From Eutreptiella sp. 'Long Island Sound 2002' (Eukaryota; Euglenozoa; Euglenophyceae; Eutreptiales; Eutreptiaceae), in the NCBI GenBank assembly GCA_964036045.1, contig OZ038381.1:101933367-101997366 (forward strand): a stretch of DNA of 64,000 bases. The letters run 5' to 3'. Both the position numbers and the translations under genes were made by a program. Shown piece by piece: positions 1-10,847 of this stretch. The notes below the pieces were generated by a model. The model saw nothing but the letters and a program-made list of their open reading frames with translations. It searched no databases and had not been told where the DNA came from. How positions within the stretch are numbered: position 1 is the first letter of the stretch; every line of letters begins with the position of its first letter.

Positions 1-594
1 GGCAAGCACGCAAGCACCAACTCCTCACCCAATAACAATATTGCTCATGGTAGAGTCTGGGCAAGAGTGTGTGCAATGTCTATACTTCTCTGTGGGGAAC
101 TTTTCAATGGGCATGGAAAGGTGGGTATGGAAGGTAAGTGCAACAAAGTGCTTTAAAGTGGTATAAAGCGGTCTAAAGTGGACCGGTCCGCAGCGGTTCA
201 GGAGGACCGGTCAGACCGGTCTTTGAAACCGGTCTCACTGCTTTTCTCTAAAATACTGTTGAATCTAAGAAAACCACCAAAAACATCATTTCCGCCGCCT
301 TCAAAACCCTTAGGCCTCACAAGTTGCCCGCCCCCCACCTGGCGCTATGGCCCACGGAAGTCCATGTTGTAGTGAGGAGAAAGGTATTTGAAAAGGGGTG
401 TTATTTTGGGGGTATCTATCCCCCCCCGGTGGCAATAGGCAAAATGAAGGTATGTATGTGAAACATATGCCGTTATTTCTATTTCTAACTACACACAAAT
501 TTTCGAAATAAAGATACCAAATCACAAAAATATGGTGGTATTTTACATTTAGACCATTGCATTCCGTTAGTAGTGGGGGGGGGGGTCTATCTAT
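1..594. other. No gene recognised; left-edge intergenic DNA
   Basis: I see no coding region I can support. The stretch holds C and G homopolymer runs (around 420-428 and 573-583) and one fragment of the ACCGGTC-rich repeat that is intronic elsewhere in the window. Short open frames here lack recognisable domains. Confidence 0.5.
178..237. repeat. Fragment of family-2 (ACCGGTC) introner-like repeat
   Basis: Four ACCGGTC-type heptamers occur within 60 bp, the same signature seen in the long introns of the accessory gene at 21337-23974. No splice sites can be assigned here, so this may be a stray or truncated copy. Confidence 0.45.
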
Positions 595-755
595 TATTAC
601 TTTTACCCCTTGGTTGGGGGTTACCACAAAACCCACGTATACAGCACAAGTAAAAGAACAGCAAAAATATGGGTCATTGAAAAACAAACAAAACTACCCC
701 CAAAGCATATACGTGTATTTCCTTTTTTTATGAACCTGGCCGAAATTTCGGCCAG

Positions 756-1445
756 TTTGTGCCAAAACAATCAAAACACATGGTGTTATTCACCAGACAG
801 GCCCAAGCTGGCCGAAATTTCGGCCAGGTCCTTCAAAACTTGAAATAACGTCACGGAAATGGATACCTTTGAGCTTTTTTGGAAGCTGGCCGAAATTGAG
901 GCCAGCTTTTCCAGTGGTTCCATTGGAAACATGCATGTGTATATACACCTTTTAACGCTTCTGGCCGAAATTTCGGCCAGCTTTTTGGTTCAACGTTGAA
1001 TGACTATACTCATTTTCATTTTTTTAAGGGCTGGCCAAAATTTCTCCCAGCTCTTTGGTCTAATCAGCTTTCATACGCTCATCTTCGGCTTTTTTGCCAG
1101 TCGGGTCCAAAAACATCAAAACACATGGTGCTATTCACCAGACAGGCCCAAGCTGGCCGAAATTTCGGCCAGGTCCTTCAAAACTTGAAATAATGTCACA
1201 GAAATGGATACCTTTGAGGTTTTTTGCAAGCTGGCCGAAATTGAGGCCAGCTTTTCCATTGGTTCCATTGGAAACATCCATGTGTATATACACCTTTTAA
1301 CGCTTCTGGCCGAAATTTCGGCCAGCTTTTTGGTTTAATGTTGAATGACTATACTCATTTTCATTTTTTTAAGGGCTGGCCGAAATTTCTCCCAGCTCTC
1401 TGGTCTAATCACCATTCATACACTCATATTCAGCTTTTTTTGCCG
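756..1445. repeat. 345-bp tandem repeat, left arm (about two units)
   Basis: Palindromes at 808, 886, 961 and 1031 recur at 1153, 1231, 1306 and 1376, each exactly 345 bp later, and the sequence between them is also repeated. Each unit thus carries about four palindromic sites, two perfect and two degenerate. Confidence 0.85.
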
Positions 1446-1927
1446 GTGTGGCCGAAATTTCGGCCAGCATTTCCTGTTTCTGCCCATATGAGCAATTGTT
1501 TTCCCATCCAACACATTTTTCTTGGTTCCAGGGTTTCCACAAAACCCACCTATGCACCACGAGTAAAAGAGCAGCAAAGATACGGTTCGTTGAACAGCAA
1601 ACAAAACTACCCCCAGAGGATATACGTGTATTTCCTTTTTTTATGAACCTGGCCGAAATTTCGGCCAGCTTTTCCAAGAACATCAAAACACATGGTCTTA
1701 TTCACCGGACAGGCCCAAGCTGGCTGAAATTTCGGCCAGGTCCTTCAAAACTTCAAATAACGTCACCGAAATGGATACCTATGACGGTAGACATGCGCAA
1801 AGAGCACAGGTGCACTGACATTTGAAGAGTGTGTACAATGTACCACACTCAATGACAAGCAAATACTTGCCAACTAACAAATCCACACAGGCTATGGGAA
1901 AAACCAATAGCAGTACACCAAAAACAC

Positions 1928-2455
1928 TTAGGGACGCAGATGCTGGCCAAAATTTCGGCCATCCTTCGTACCGGCAAACAATATAACCCGTTGGAAATGG
2001 TAGTAGGCCGCAGGAGACATACGAATGACTTTATAAAAAAGAAGATCTTGGATGTAATCCACAGGCGGTGCGGCCTTGAGATCGTCATAGCGCCGCTGCA
2101 CACGATCCTCGGATAATTTACGGACGTGGCCAATGCTTCGGTCGTGGTCTATTACAATTTGGTCAAAGAAAACTTTTATTTTGGTTGTTGACGTGACCCA
2201 GTCGGATAATGTGATGGTGGTTGATGAATTTTTCATTGGTGGTGCCTTAGGCTTCCCTTGAAGTCCCTGTGTGCTTGCCTTATCCCCGTCCGGTTGATGG
2301 GCAGGTTGGGATTGCCCGTTTCCGGACGCAGCTTCAGCTAGAGGGGAAATAAGCACCTCCTGTGAATCCATTGCAGGCTCGGTCATGAAAAAGGATGCTA
2401 CAGCAGGGGATTTCATGGAAAGAGAAATCACAAAAGTGGCAATAACAAGCGCCAT
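1928..2455 (-). CDS. Hypothetical protein fragment in centre of inverted repeat
   Basis: This open frame of about 175 codons occupies the non-repeated centre of the palindrome array. I do not recognise the product. Visible features are a Ser/Thr/Pro-rich, low-complexity N-terminal half and a more ordinary C-terminal half with charged helices (residues about 85-165). Its last residues translate the palindromic repeat itself, so the 3' end is not genuine coding sequence unless an intron intervenes. It could be the remnant of a protein once encoded by the surrounding element, or a captured exon. No start context or splice sites could be confirmed. Confidence 0.25.
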   Translation of the reverse strand: MALVIATFVISLSMKSPAVASFFMTEPAMDSQEVLISPLAEAASGNGQSQPAHQPDGDKASTQGLQGKPKAPPMKNSSTTITLSDWVTSTTKIKVFFDQIVIDHDRSIGHVRKLSEDRVQRRYDDLKAAPPVDYIQDLLFYKVIRMSPAAYYHFQRVILFAGTKDGRNFGQHLRP

Positions 2456-2999
2456 TCAACCCAAAATGGCCCAAAATCGACGTCTTGACACAAATGATGG
2501 AATACCATAGCCGAAATTTCGGCCAGCCCTGCACTGGATGTGAAACCACTGTTCAAAACCGGGTTGCCGAGAAGCTGGTCGAAATTTCGGCCAGAAATGT
2601 GTGTCATTTGGAATCAGGGGTCCACATAAGGCAACTTTGGCCGAAGTTTCGGCCAGCAAAATGCAAAACAGAGAATGTACACACAAAACAGTGGCAATGC
2701 GTGGCACACCCCATACGAGCATGACAGTTATAGTAATACCAGAGGACATGTGAGAAGAAAGCAGCTTTATAGGAGTGTACGGTGTAATATTTATGCACAA
2801 CAAGAATTGCAAGTTGGCAGAAATTTCGGCCAGATGTTTTGGATGGGAAAACAATTGCTAATATGCGCAGAAATGGGACAAACTGACCGAAATTTCGGCC
2901 ACACCGGCAAAAAAGCGGGATACGAGTGTATGAGAGGTGATTAGACCAGAGAGCTGGGAGAAATTTCGGCCAGCCCTTAAGAAAATGAAAATGAGTATA

Positions 3000-3689
3000 G
3001 TCATTCAACACTAAACCAAAAAGCTGGCCGAAATTTGGGCCAGAAGCGTTAAAAGGTGTACATACACATGCATGTTTCCAATGGAACCAATGGAAAAGCT
3101 GGCCTCAATTTCGGCCAGCTTGCAAAACACCTCAAAGGTATCCATTTCCGTGACATTATTTCAAGTTTTGAAGGACCTGGCCGAAATTTCGGCCAGCTTG
3201 GGCCTGTCTGGTGAATACTACCATGTGTTTTGATTTTTTTGGCACAAACTGGCAAAAAAGCCGAATATGAGCGTATGAAAGGTGATTAGACCAGAGAGCT
3301 GGGAGAAATTTCGGCCAGCCCTGGAAACAATGAAAATGAGTATAGTCATTCAACGTTAAACCAAAAAGCTGGCCGAAATTTCGGCCAGAAACGTTAAAAG
3401 GTGGATATACACATGCATGTTTCCAATGGAACCAATGGAAAAGCTGGCCTCAATTTCGGCCAACTTCCAAAAAACCTCAAAGGTATCCATTTCTGTGACG
3501 TTATTTCAAGTTTTGAAGGACCTGGCCGAAATTTCGGCCAGCTAGGGCCTGTCTGGTGAATAAGACCATGTGTTTTGATGTTCTTGGAAAAGCTGGCCGA
3601 AATTTCGGCCAGGTTCATAAAAATAGGAAATACACGTATATCCTTTGCGGGTAGTTTTGTTTGCTGTTCAATGAACCGTATCTTTGCTG
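3000..3689. repeat. 345-bp tandem repeat, right arm (about two units, inverted)
   Basis: Palindromic sites at 3024, 3099 and 3177 recur at 3369, 3444 and 3522, again exactly 345 bp apart. The unit is the reverse complement of the left-arm unit. Confidence 0.85.
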
Positions 3690-4307
3690 TTCTTTCACTT
3701 GTGGTGTATAGGTCGGTTTTGTGGAACCCCTGGAACCAAGAAGAATGTGTTGGATGGGAAAACAATTGCTGATATGCGCAGAAAGAGGAAATACTGGCCG
3801 AAATTTCGGCCACACCGGCAAAAAAAAGCCGATTATGAGTGTATGAATGGTGATTAGACCAGAGAGCTGGGAGAAATTTCGGCCAGGCCTTAAAAAATAA
3901 AAATGAGTATAGTCATTCAACATGAATCCAAAAAGCTGGCCGAAATTTCGGCCAGAAGCGTTAAAAGGTGTATATACACATGGATGTTTCCAATGGAGCC
4001 CAAAAGCTGGCCTCAATTTCGGCCAGCTTCAAAAAAACCTCAAACATGATACACTAGATGAAGCGGATACCTAAGGCTAACACATCACCACCTATTTCAA
4101 TGGATGTCACATAACGCTGGTACCAACATTGCTCACATATGTCAAATAGCAAACTCAAACTAGAAATGTAGAATATTCTCACATTGTGCGTACATGGGGT
4201 CCTAGAGGGCGGGCAACTTGTGACGCCTAAGAAACCCCTTGACCCAATCCTTTCCCAAAAAGTGATGATTGTGCTCACAAGACCACACCCGTCCTCCGTC
4301 CGGTCTG

Positions 4308-4323
4308 GTAGCCAAAGGAATAT
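4308..4323 (+). repeat. 16-bp recurrent motif, copy 1
   Basis: GTAGCCAAAGGAATAT. Identical 16-mers occur at 13080-13095 (minus), 24771-24786 (plus) and 27276-27291 (minus) with unrelated flanks. The copies bracket the two piggyBac-type modules. Confidence 0.6.
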
Positions 4324-4375
4324 TCCTTTGTCTACGGAAGGATCATTTGTGACGAGAGACACATGAAATGTTCTA

Positions 4376-4535
4376 GGCGTTCTGGACGAATTTAAAAAAA
4401 GGTTCTACGACGCGCACAACGTCCGGAACGTGCAGAACGAATCGGTGTGGCTCCGGGGACACATGGAAAGCCACGCGTGGAATACGCGCGCAACGCGTAC
4501 GACGCGCACGGCGTGTTGTGGAACAGAGTACAACT
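4376..4535. repeat. Family-1 introner-like repeat downstream of transposase
   Basis: This segment carries the GGGGACA and ACGCGC-type blocks shared by the ~160-nt introns of the accessory gene at 6963-9829. It lies 3' of the transposase stop codon (4683), so if it is an intron it is in the 3' UTR. Confidence 0.4.
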
Positions 4536-4682
4536 GTTGGGGGGGGGGGGGGCGCGTCCTCACAGTTGGGTATCCAGCCTAGGCGGTTGTTCCACCAGGG
4601 TTCGCACTGGTCCCATGGGTAGGGATGGCAGAGGCTCCGCCCCCATGATCGTCTCGTTCCGCCACACCACGCCCATGACAGA

Positions 4683-6309
4683 CTACACGTCCTGGGCGTC
4701 CCCGAAGCACTTGATGTGCATGTGCTTCTCGCACGCTCCACACGCCCAACGCGTACTCCCGTTGCGGCAATGCGTGCACAAGAGGCGGCTCGCAAAGCGC
4801 TTCGGTGCATGCACCGTAGGGACCGCAGCGGTTGGCGTTGTGTTGTTGAACTCCGCGCCGCTAAAGTACCGCTGCTTGAGGATGTCCAATTGGAATTCCC
4901 ACATGGTGGTCTTGTCGTCCACGAATCCCAATGCCTTGGCGGTGGCAAAGGCATTGCCGGCCGCGTACCGCACCGTGAACGCACGCAAAGCGTGGCTCCA
5001 GGTCATTTGCCTCCCCAATTGGCGCATTTGCAGCGCCATTTGGTTGGCCCCATCTACGGCGCGGGAGAACTCCCGGTAGCACGCTACGACCGGAGGGAGA
5101 GGGTTCCCTCTCCGGTCTTTGGGCACCTCCTCCCCATACCAACAATTGGTAAGGAAGGGGACCAAGCATGGGGGTTTGTGCCCCACCTTCGGGTTATTGT
5201 ACACGGCAAGTTCATAGTTCTTGTCGGCCACAATTGCCCGTGCCATGTCGCCCTCCTGGGTAAGGGCGGCCGCCCTTGTAAGGCCGGCATCTCGCTTATC
5301 ACGCTTTGAAAGCATGAGAAACGGCCGACGTTGGGCCGCGAATTCCTCGGCAAGCCCATGACTTCCGAAGAAGCTGTCCGCACAAAGGACGGTGGACTGC
5401 GGGATCATCCTCGCCCATAGACGCATTATACCCTTAGCGTCGTACTTGCCGCAACATGACCCAAAGAGGCGGACCTTGCCGCGACGCCCCGTGTAGAGGT
5501 AGACGTCGAACACGTAACCCCCCCCATTGTCCGCGAGGACGTATAATTTGATGCCCGTAGAATGGGGCTTACGGGCAATGTATTGCCGTAGCCTCAGGCA
5601 TCGGCCACCACTGTGGGGAACGACAGCCTCGTCCCCACAAACCGCCCCTCCAATTTCCCATGCAGCGCTCCATGTTGCGTTGCACTCCTCAATCAAATCC
5701 GTGACATCGGTCCGTAATAACCGTTGTAGACGGTAGTAGATTTCCCGGGGGAGTAGGGACGCCATATACTTGTTGTACGCAAGGTGGCGCTTGTCCCAGA
5801 TCCCGTCTACCTGCATGGGACGTACCATTCCCAAGCAGATTAGGAAATCATTGTACCTGCACAGTGGGATGCAGGTTCTAGTGCTGTAGCACACGTACGA
5901 CACATTGCACATGTCGTACGCGTGTACAGTGCTGCCTCTACCATTGCCCCTGGGGCCTAGAGACACGTTCTGCGTGTCAAATGCGTCCTACAACGATCTC
6001 AACCTAGCGCGTCCTAAAGCGATTTCACTCTGCGGAAACGGCGTGCACGTCGCGCACCACATACTTTTCTACCCATGGGAGCAGGGATCGATGGTTGGTT
6101 TCCAGTAGGATTGCACGCTGCAGGCCACATATGGGTTGCAGCATATACTCCCAGATCTCATCTAGGGAATAGGCCCATAGTTTCCATCTTTCCGGTCGAA
6201 CACCATGCTCCAGATTTGCGGCACAGTCCGGGCGCGGTAGGGGTCCTGATTGGAGCTTGTCCAATGCTGGCATGTTGATGAGCTGTGCAGACCAGGAAGG
6301 GGGTGTCAT
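4683..6309 (-). CDS. piggyBac-like transposase, copy 1 (spliced)
   Basis: Two exons (6309-6065 and 5856-4683) join in frame to 472 residues across a 208-nt intron. The RNase H-like DDE_Tnp_1_7 fold is evident: a GDE motif (D157) leads into the block Arg-x-Arg-Gln-Tyr...Lys-Pro...Gly-Ile-Lys-Leu, followed by a Tyr-Thr-Gly strand. A second Asp (D242) sits in Ala-Asp-Ser-Phe-Phe, and a third (D350) in Ala-Val-Asp-Gly-Ala-Asn. The C-terminus carries a Cys-rich domain with CxxC-x8-CxxC-HxH-xx-C spacing (about 442-465), as piggyBac enzymes have for binding transposon ends. Splicing is supported by homology of the joined exon edge to the second copy at 20402-20813. The start is the first in-frame ATG of exon 1; a second ATG lies 12 codons later. 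It probably acts in the nucleus by cut-and-paste transposition. All key residues are present. Confidence 0.85.
5857..6064 (-). other. Intron of transposase copy 1 (family-1-like)
   Basis: GTATGTGG donor and CTGTGCAG acceptor, 208 nt, phase 2. Splicing joins AA|G to give Lys, followed by a block that aligns with transposase copy 2. It contains the CGTACGACATG/GTGTC-type blocks shared with family-1 introns. Confidence 0.75.
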
Positions 6310-6327
6310 GTAGGTGGGCTACATTAG

Positions 6328-6474
6328 CTGCAGAGCATGCATAACGCGTGTAACACTAAACCTGTCCCCGGAGCCCTACACGGAGACAACGCCCGCGACG
6401 CTCTGAACGCGCACAACGACCGTATCTGATGCCGGGGACAGGAGGAGAGACAGCATGCGCAACACGTAGAGCAC
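6328..6474 (-). other. Probable 5'-UTR intron of transposase copy 1 (family 1)
   Basis: A GTGCTC donor and GCTCTGCAG acceptor enclose about 147 nt with the CGTTGTCTCCG and TGTCCCCGG blocks typical of family 1. It ends 19 nt upstream of the transposase ATG. The donor choice is uncertain. Confidence 0.5.
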
Positions 6475-6962
6475 GAAGAACGCGGGGTCAGAACGTTTTT
6501 TCCGAGCAACAGTCCATGACAGTCATATATTGTCTGACGGTCAGAACTTGGGTACCCCGCCGCAGCCGCAAAGGCCAGACGGACTCTCGGGACCCTCTGC
6601 CGTCCACCACCCAAAAGCCCACAGCCAAGTAACGTACAAAAAGGGACCGGCGGTCAAACCTCACCACCATCATTCGTCCCCACGGCGGAACCACTTGTCC
6701 CTGCGCTCAGGGGGTGGCAAACACCACTGTACAGTAACAAACAATATATCAGGCAGCGTTAGCGCCGCCACCACTGTGGCGTCTCCTGCGACACTGCTGC
6801 CAGTGCGGGGTGCGTGTGCGGTGGCGGGGTGTGAAAAAAAAGAGGCTGGGACATCTGCCGTCCACGAGCCTCATCGGGGTCTAGCCACCCCGACCCATCC
6901 CCCCACCCCTCCCCTCCCCCCCACCCCTCCCCCCCTTCCCCTTCCCCCTCTGCCTCCGAGAA
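6475..6962. other. Intergenic spacer between the two module genes
   Basis: I see no gene. The stretch includes a strongly strand-biased C-rich tract (about 6898-6957 on the plus strand, hence G-rich downstream of the accessory gene's stop codon) and the transposase's presumed 5' leader. Confidence 0.45.
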
Positions 6963-9829
6963 CTAGGTGAACATGTCCACGTCGCTGGCATCCCACGCGT
7001 CGGCATCGTCCTCAGCAGCTGTCGAGAACATGCAGGACATGCAGCACATGCAGGCGGTCACCACGGACATGCCGGGGGACAGCGCGCGGAACGAATACGA
7101 CGCACGGGACACGAAGCGATGGCGCCAGGGACACAACCGGAGACAACGCGTGAAACGAATACGACGCGCGGCACGCACCTGTGACCTGGTTCGCCACTGT
7201 CCATCTTTGGTTCTTCCACCTCCGCCTGCTTGATCGGCAGGTCGTCCATCGGGCCGGCTTCCTCGGGCACCACAGGGGCATCTTGCGGCGACGGGGCGAC
7301 GGGGGCATCTTGGGGCGGTGGTGGCGGCGGGTGCAGCTGCTGTGGCTCGGGCGGCGGTGGTGGGGGGTGGTGCTGCTGGTAGTGTTGCGGCGGTGGTGGC
7401 GGGATGCGATCCGGGTCCCACTCCGCCTTCATACCCGGTTCTTCCCACTCCTCATCCTGGCACTGCGGCTGCTGCCCGTACATCTGGCCGTACCGCTGCC
7501 CATACTGCCCATACTGTTGCCCATACTGCGGCGGTTGGTACGGCACCGGGTACTGCGGGGGATATTGCGGCGGCGGCAGCTGCGGGGGCATGGCCTGTGA
7601 CATGGAAGGCATATTAAGCGCGGCGAACACAGTTATTGTCACCAGAGCCGAATCCGGAGACAGCACGCGGAACGTCTGGAGCGCGCAGAACAAACGAGGA
7701 GGCTGCCAGGGACAGTGCAAGAGACAGCGTGTATCACGTGCATCGCGCAAACAGCACCACACCTTGTGGCGGTTCCATGCTTGAAATTGTTGGTACTGTG
7801 CTTGCCGCACCAGAGTCCACGTCTTTTGCTCAGGCTCCTCAGTCAGCCCGTGGTCGGCCTCGAGCATGTACCTCAACAGTCCAGCTGCCCGCACGGTTCG
7901 GTTGTACTTCTGGATCAACTGGTCCAGATCCATGTCCATCACGTCCTTGACGTGGAAGCCTGAGACGTCCGACATCTCCGACCGCGGCCCTCGAGGCCGG
8001 CCTCCAGTGCCGAGGACTCCCCGAGCCTCTCGTCCAGAAAGGCTGGCCAGCGGGATACCCCCGGGTTTCGGATTGGGGTCCTCTGCCTCGAATTCCCCGG
8101 TCTCCCCGCAACCACTAACGCAATCGCCAACACGACGGAGAATACTCTTTGCAGTGCCCTCTGCCCCGGCGGTTGGGTACAGCGTCTGGAAATGCTCCAC
8201 TGCCTTCGTGACCGAACTGCAGTTCTTCGTTCCACATGACAGCACAGCTTGGATCGTGCGCGGCTCAGCGCGGCTCAGCATGGTTGCGGCGAGGCCCAGA
8301 TCTTGACGCACTGCAGGACACGAAACACGCGCTCAACGACATGCATGTCTCCAGGGACACATGCGGAGACGACGTGCGCAGCGATTTGGACGCGCGGAAC
8401 ACGAGCGACGGTCCCCGGGGACGCAAGGAAAGCCTCCATGCACAGCAGTCTGAACGTTGTGCACACGCATACCTTCAGCACCCGTTGCCGCCTTCAGCTG
8501 TGCGCAGCAGTTCTTGTAATGGTGCACGAACGTCCCCAGCGAGTACCCGTACTCGTTGTTGAAGAAGTTCTTCAGGATCTCGATGGATCGGGCATGGTGC
8601 GCCGATCCGGTGAACTTCTCCTGCCTTGTCTGCCCGGTGGGGAGCTTGCTTGGCGGGCGGCCATGGGTCTCCACCAGGAAAGGGGGCCTCGCCTTCTCCT
8701 TCCCCTTCTCCAGCGCCTCCGTCTTTGCCGCCTTCAAGACCCCCTTCTGCTGCAGTGGGCTCTTCTCGCCACTCTCGTCGCTCTCACTGCTGCTTGAGCT
8801 GCCGCTGCTGCTACTCGTACTGCTCTTGCTGGTGCCACTCTTGGAGCTGCTGCTGCTTGCACTTCCCAATGGTGACAGTGGTTCCTGCGGCACTTCCAGG
8901 TGTGTGGAGCGTGGGGCACGCCGAGGCTGCGAAGCCATCCGCGCTGGCTCCGCCTTGATCTCCTTGACCTCCTCCTCGAAAGCATCGTCGTCGTCTTCTG
9001 ACACGATCCTCTTCACCTTCCCCTTTGGGTCCTTTTTCTTTGGCTTTGCCTCTTCTTTCCGCTCCTCCCGCTTCTCTTCCTTCCTTCCTTCCGGCTTGCC
9101 CTTGGTCTTGTCTTCGGCCTTGTGCTTCTTCTTGTCCTTTTTCTCCTTCTTATGCTTTTTGTCCCCCTGCAGGACACAAAGAACGCGTAAAAAACGATTA
9201 ATGTCGCCAAGGACACTCCGAGAGACAACGCGCGCGACGCGCAAAACACATAGGCCAGTTCAGACAGGCTCCAGGGACTGATACAAAGACAACACCACGG
9301 ACGTCCGGAACATGCAGAACATGTACCTTTTCGGGTTCATCGGGGATAAAACCCCAGAATGATCCAGCATGGATCTTGTCGACGCTGATGGACACGGTGC
9401 CCTGCAAAGAAGCGCGGGGGGCAAGGAGGAGGTGTTGTAAGGCATCATAATCAAACACTCCGAGCCGGTAGATAACCGAAGTATACCTGTGCTCTGGTGC
9501 CCTCGATCTTGCGGCCCTTCTCCTTTGTTGTACGGACCATGTACGTGCAGGACTGCGTCAGCGTCAGAACCCAATGATTGCTCTTCGTCTTTTTATCATA
9601 CACTTCCTCCATGCCGGAGACCCACCCGGCATGGTACCCGGCTGCAAAGAATGGGTGAAATCACCAGCGGCACACGAAGAGGCAACACGTGGAACTCGAG
9701 CAACTCGAACACTGCACACATACATGTTTGCTGCTTCACTTGAAAAACCACCGCCGCATTATGGTCCTTCGTGACGTCGCAGCACGACATGGGGTCGCAC
9801 TCGGTGAGGTGGGTGTGGGGTAGCTGGTA
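6963..9829 (-). CDS. Accessory protein of piggyBac-type module, copy 1 (7 visible exons)
   Basis: Exons 9829-9724, 9641-9487, 9401-9327, 9166-8473, 8310-7763, 7594-7186 and 7018-6963 join in one frame (680 residues, 5' end unresolved). I do not recognise the family. Order: a β-rich N-terminal domain with VVF, GYHAGWVSGME and VLTLT segments (to about residue 110); a very basic/acidic Lys-Glu linker; a Ser-rich tract; a helical region around NEYGYSLGTF; then a Pro/Gln/Tyr-rich low-complexity tail with PQY repeats and a short acidic C-terminus. The N-terminal domain and the mid-protein helical part align by eye with the protein at 21337-23974. Composition suggests a nuclear, disordered-rich protein. 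It lies 0.65 kb upstream of the transposase on the same strand. Four of its six introns are introner-like. Function unknown. Confidence 0.75.
7019..7185 (-). other. Family-1 introner-like intron (167 nt)
   Basis: GTCACAGG donor and CTCGACAG acceptor, phase 1. It shares the TTGTCTCCGG...TGTCCCTGGCG core and repeated CGTCGTATTCG blocks with the other family-1 introns. Confidence 0.75.
7595..7762 (-). other. Family-1 introner-like intron (168 nt)
   Basis: GTGTGGTG donor and ATGTCACAG acceptor, phase 0. The internal blocks TGTCCCTGG and GCTGTCTCCGG match its sister introns. Confidence 0.8.
8311..8472 (-). other. Family-1 introner-like intron (162 nt)
   Basis: GTATGCG donor and TGTCCTGCAG acceptor, phase 1. 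The core CGTCTCCGCATGTGTCCCTGG is shared with the neighbouring introns. Confidence 0.85.
9167..9326 (-). other. Family-1 introner-like intron (160 nt)
   Basis: GTACATG donor and TGTCCTGCAG acceptor, phase 0. The acceptor-side 10-mer is identical to that of the 8311-8472 intron, and the GTTGTCTC...GTGTCCTTGGCGAC core is shared. Confidence 0.85.
9402..9486 (-). other. Ordinary short intron of accessory gene (85 nt)
   Basis: GTATACTT donor and TTTGCAG acceptor, phase 0. It lacks the family-1 blocks. The 82-nt intron at 9642-9723 (GTATGTG...TTTGCAG, phase 1) is similar in kind. Confidence 0.75.
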
Positions 9830-9835
9830 CTGACT

Positions 9836-10290
9836 AGGTACAAAGGCAGCATGGCACATAGTGCTGAGCAACGAAAGAAAAATCCTGCACAGGTGCTGGG
9901 GAACACTGAGAACGCGCAGAACAGGCAATTCGGCCCTAGGGACAAGAGCAGAGCCACCACACACCACCCGCAGAGCAAGCCCTCTCAGGGCGTAACTGAC
10001 GCGACTTGGACATGTACACACAGTTCTCCGAAGGCCCCCTGTGGGCCACGGCGGTATCACGCTCAGGGCGTAATTGACGCGACTTGGACATGTACACGCA
10101 GTTCTCCCTAACACATGCATTGCAAGGCGTGCACAAGTGTTGCAAAACACGTAAAACATACTTCACAAAGTAATTGGCGCCGGGGACAGTTGTGGAGCCA
10201 GACGTGAGAAGCGCGCGGCACGCGCGGGACACGCGCGACGTTGTTACCTACTGGTATGGGGTCATGCAGGACATGTAGGACACGTATGAC
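9836..10290 (-). repeat. Introner-like cluster upstream of accessory gene, with 46-bp direct repeat
   Basis: Family-1 blocks (TGTCCC, GCGCGTTCTC) recur here, so further 5' exons or introns of the accessory gene may lie within. A 46-bp sequence at 9984-10029 is repeated nearly exactly at 10062-10107 (78-bp period). I could not place exons. Confidence 0.4.
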
Positions 10291-10847
10291 AGCGGAGCCA
10301 CGGTCAGCAAAGGGGCTCTACACCCAAAAATGATGAAATTACCAAAAACGGACAATTCCAGTGCGTTCCTCGCCCTCAAAAACCCCTAGAGCCAACCAAA
10401 CCTGAGCGGAGACATGCACGACAAATTCAGCTCCCGAGAGCCATAGACAAAGGAATATGGACAAAATGTTGAAGGAAGAAACATGTAGGTGTTGTACCCC
10501 AAACCCTTGCGGTGTGTCATCAAAAGGGTAAAAAGGTGAAAACAAAAGCAGCTATGTTGTTAAGTAGGTTCAATGTGGAGAATCCTAAAGATGAGAACGA
10601 AATAAAAGCCGAGCCTTGCCCCAAACCAGTAGTGAAAGCAGAACCTTGTCAACCACCGGCAATGGAAGCTTTAGCAATTAAAGTGGAACCTAATTCTCCA
10701 ACAATTTTCGCACCTCAAGAAGCAAGTGTAGTTACCATCTCTGATGAAGATTTACTGAGCTCACATTCAGCCAATGTGTTGAATATTGCCGTGGATTCAT
10801 CTTTGCGTGATGAAGACGATGATTATGAAGAGTTTCCTCCACCCAAT

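Larger units (their letters stand above)
595..4036. repeat. Large inverted repeat array of palindrome-bearing units
   Basis: The left arm (about 595-1790) recurs as its reverse complement in the right arm (about 2820-4036), around a central unique part near 1850-2460. Both arms are studded with the 20-bp palindrome CTGGCCGAAATTTCGGCCAG or variants with one disrupted half (GAAATTGAGG, GAAATTTCTCCC). The arms also share non-palindromic blocks, such as the stretch ending in TTTATGAACCTGG before the first palindrome. The layout suggests a fold-back type non-autonomous DNA element or a satellite expanded inside the inverted ends of one. I could not define outer TIR tips or a target-site duplication. 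Confidence 0.75.

Noticed and set aside
756-3689. CRISPR-like array (regular palindromic repeats)
   Set aside because: The whole 345-bp unit repeats, not short repeats with unique spacers; the context is eukaryotic; there are no cas genes.
736-3813. Many short frames containing GRNFGQ, AEISA or WPKFRPA repeats
   Set aside because: These are simply translations of the palindromic repeat in different frames.
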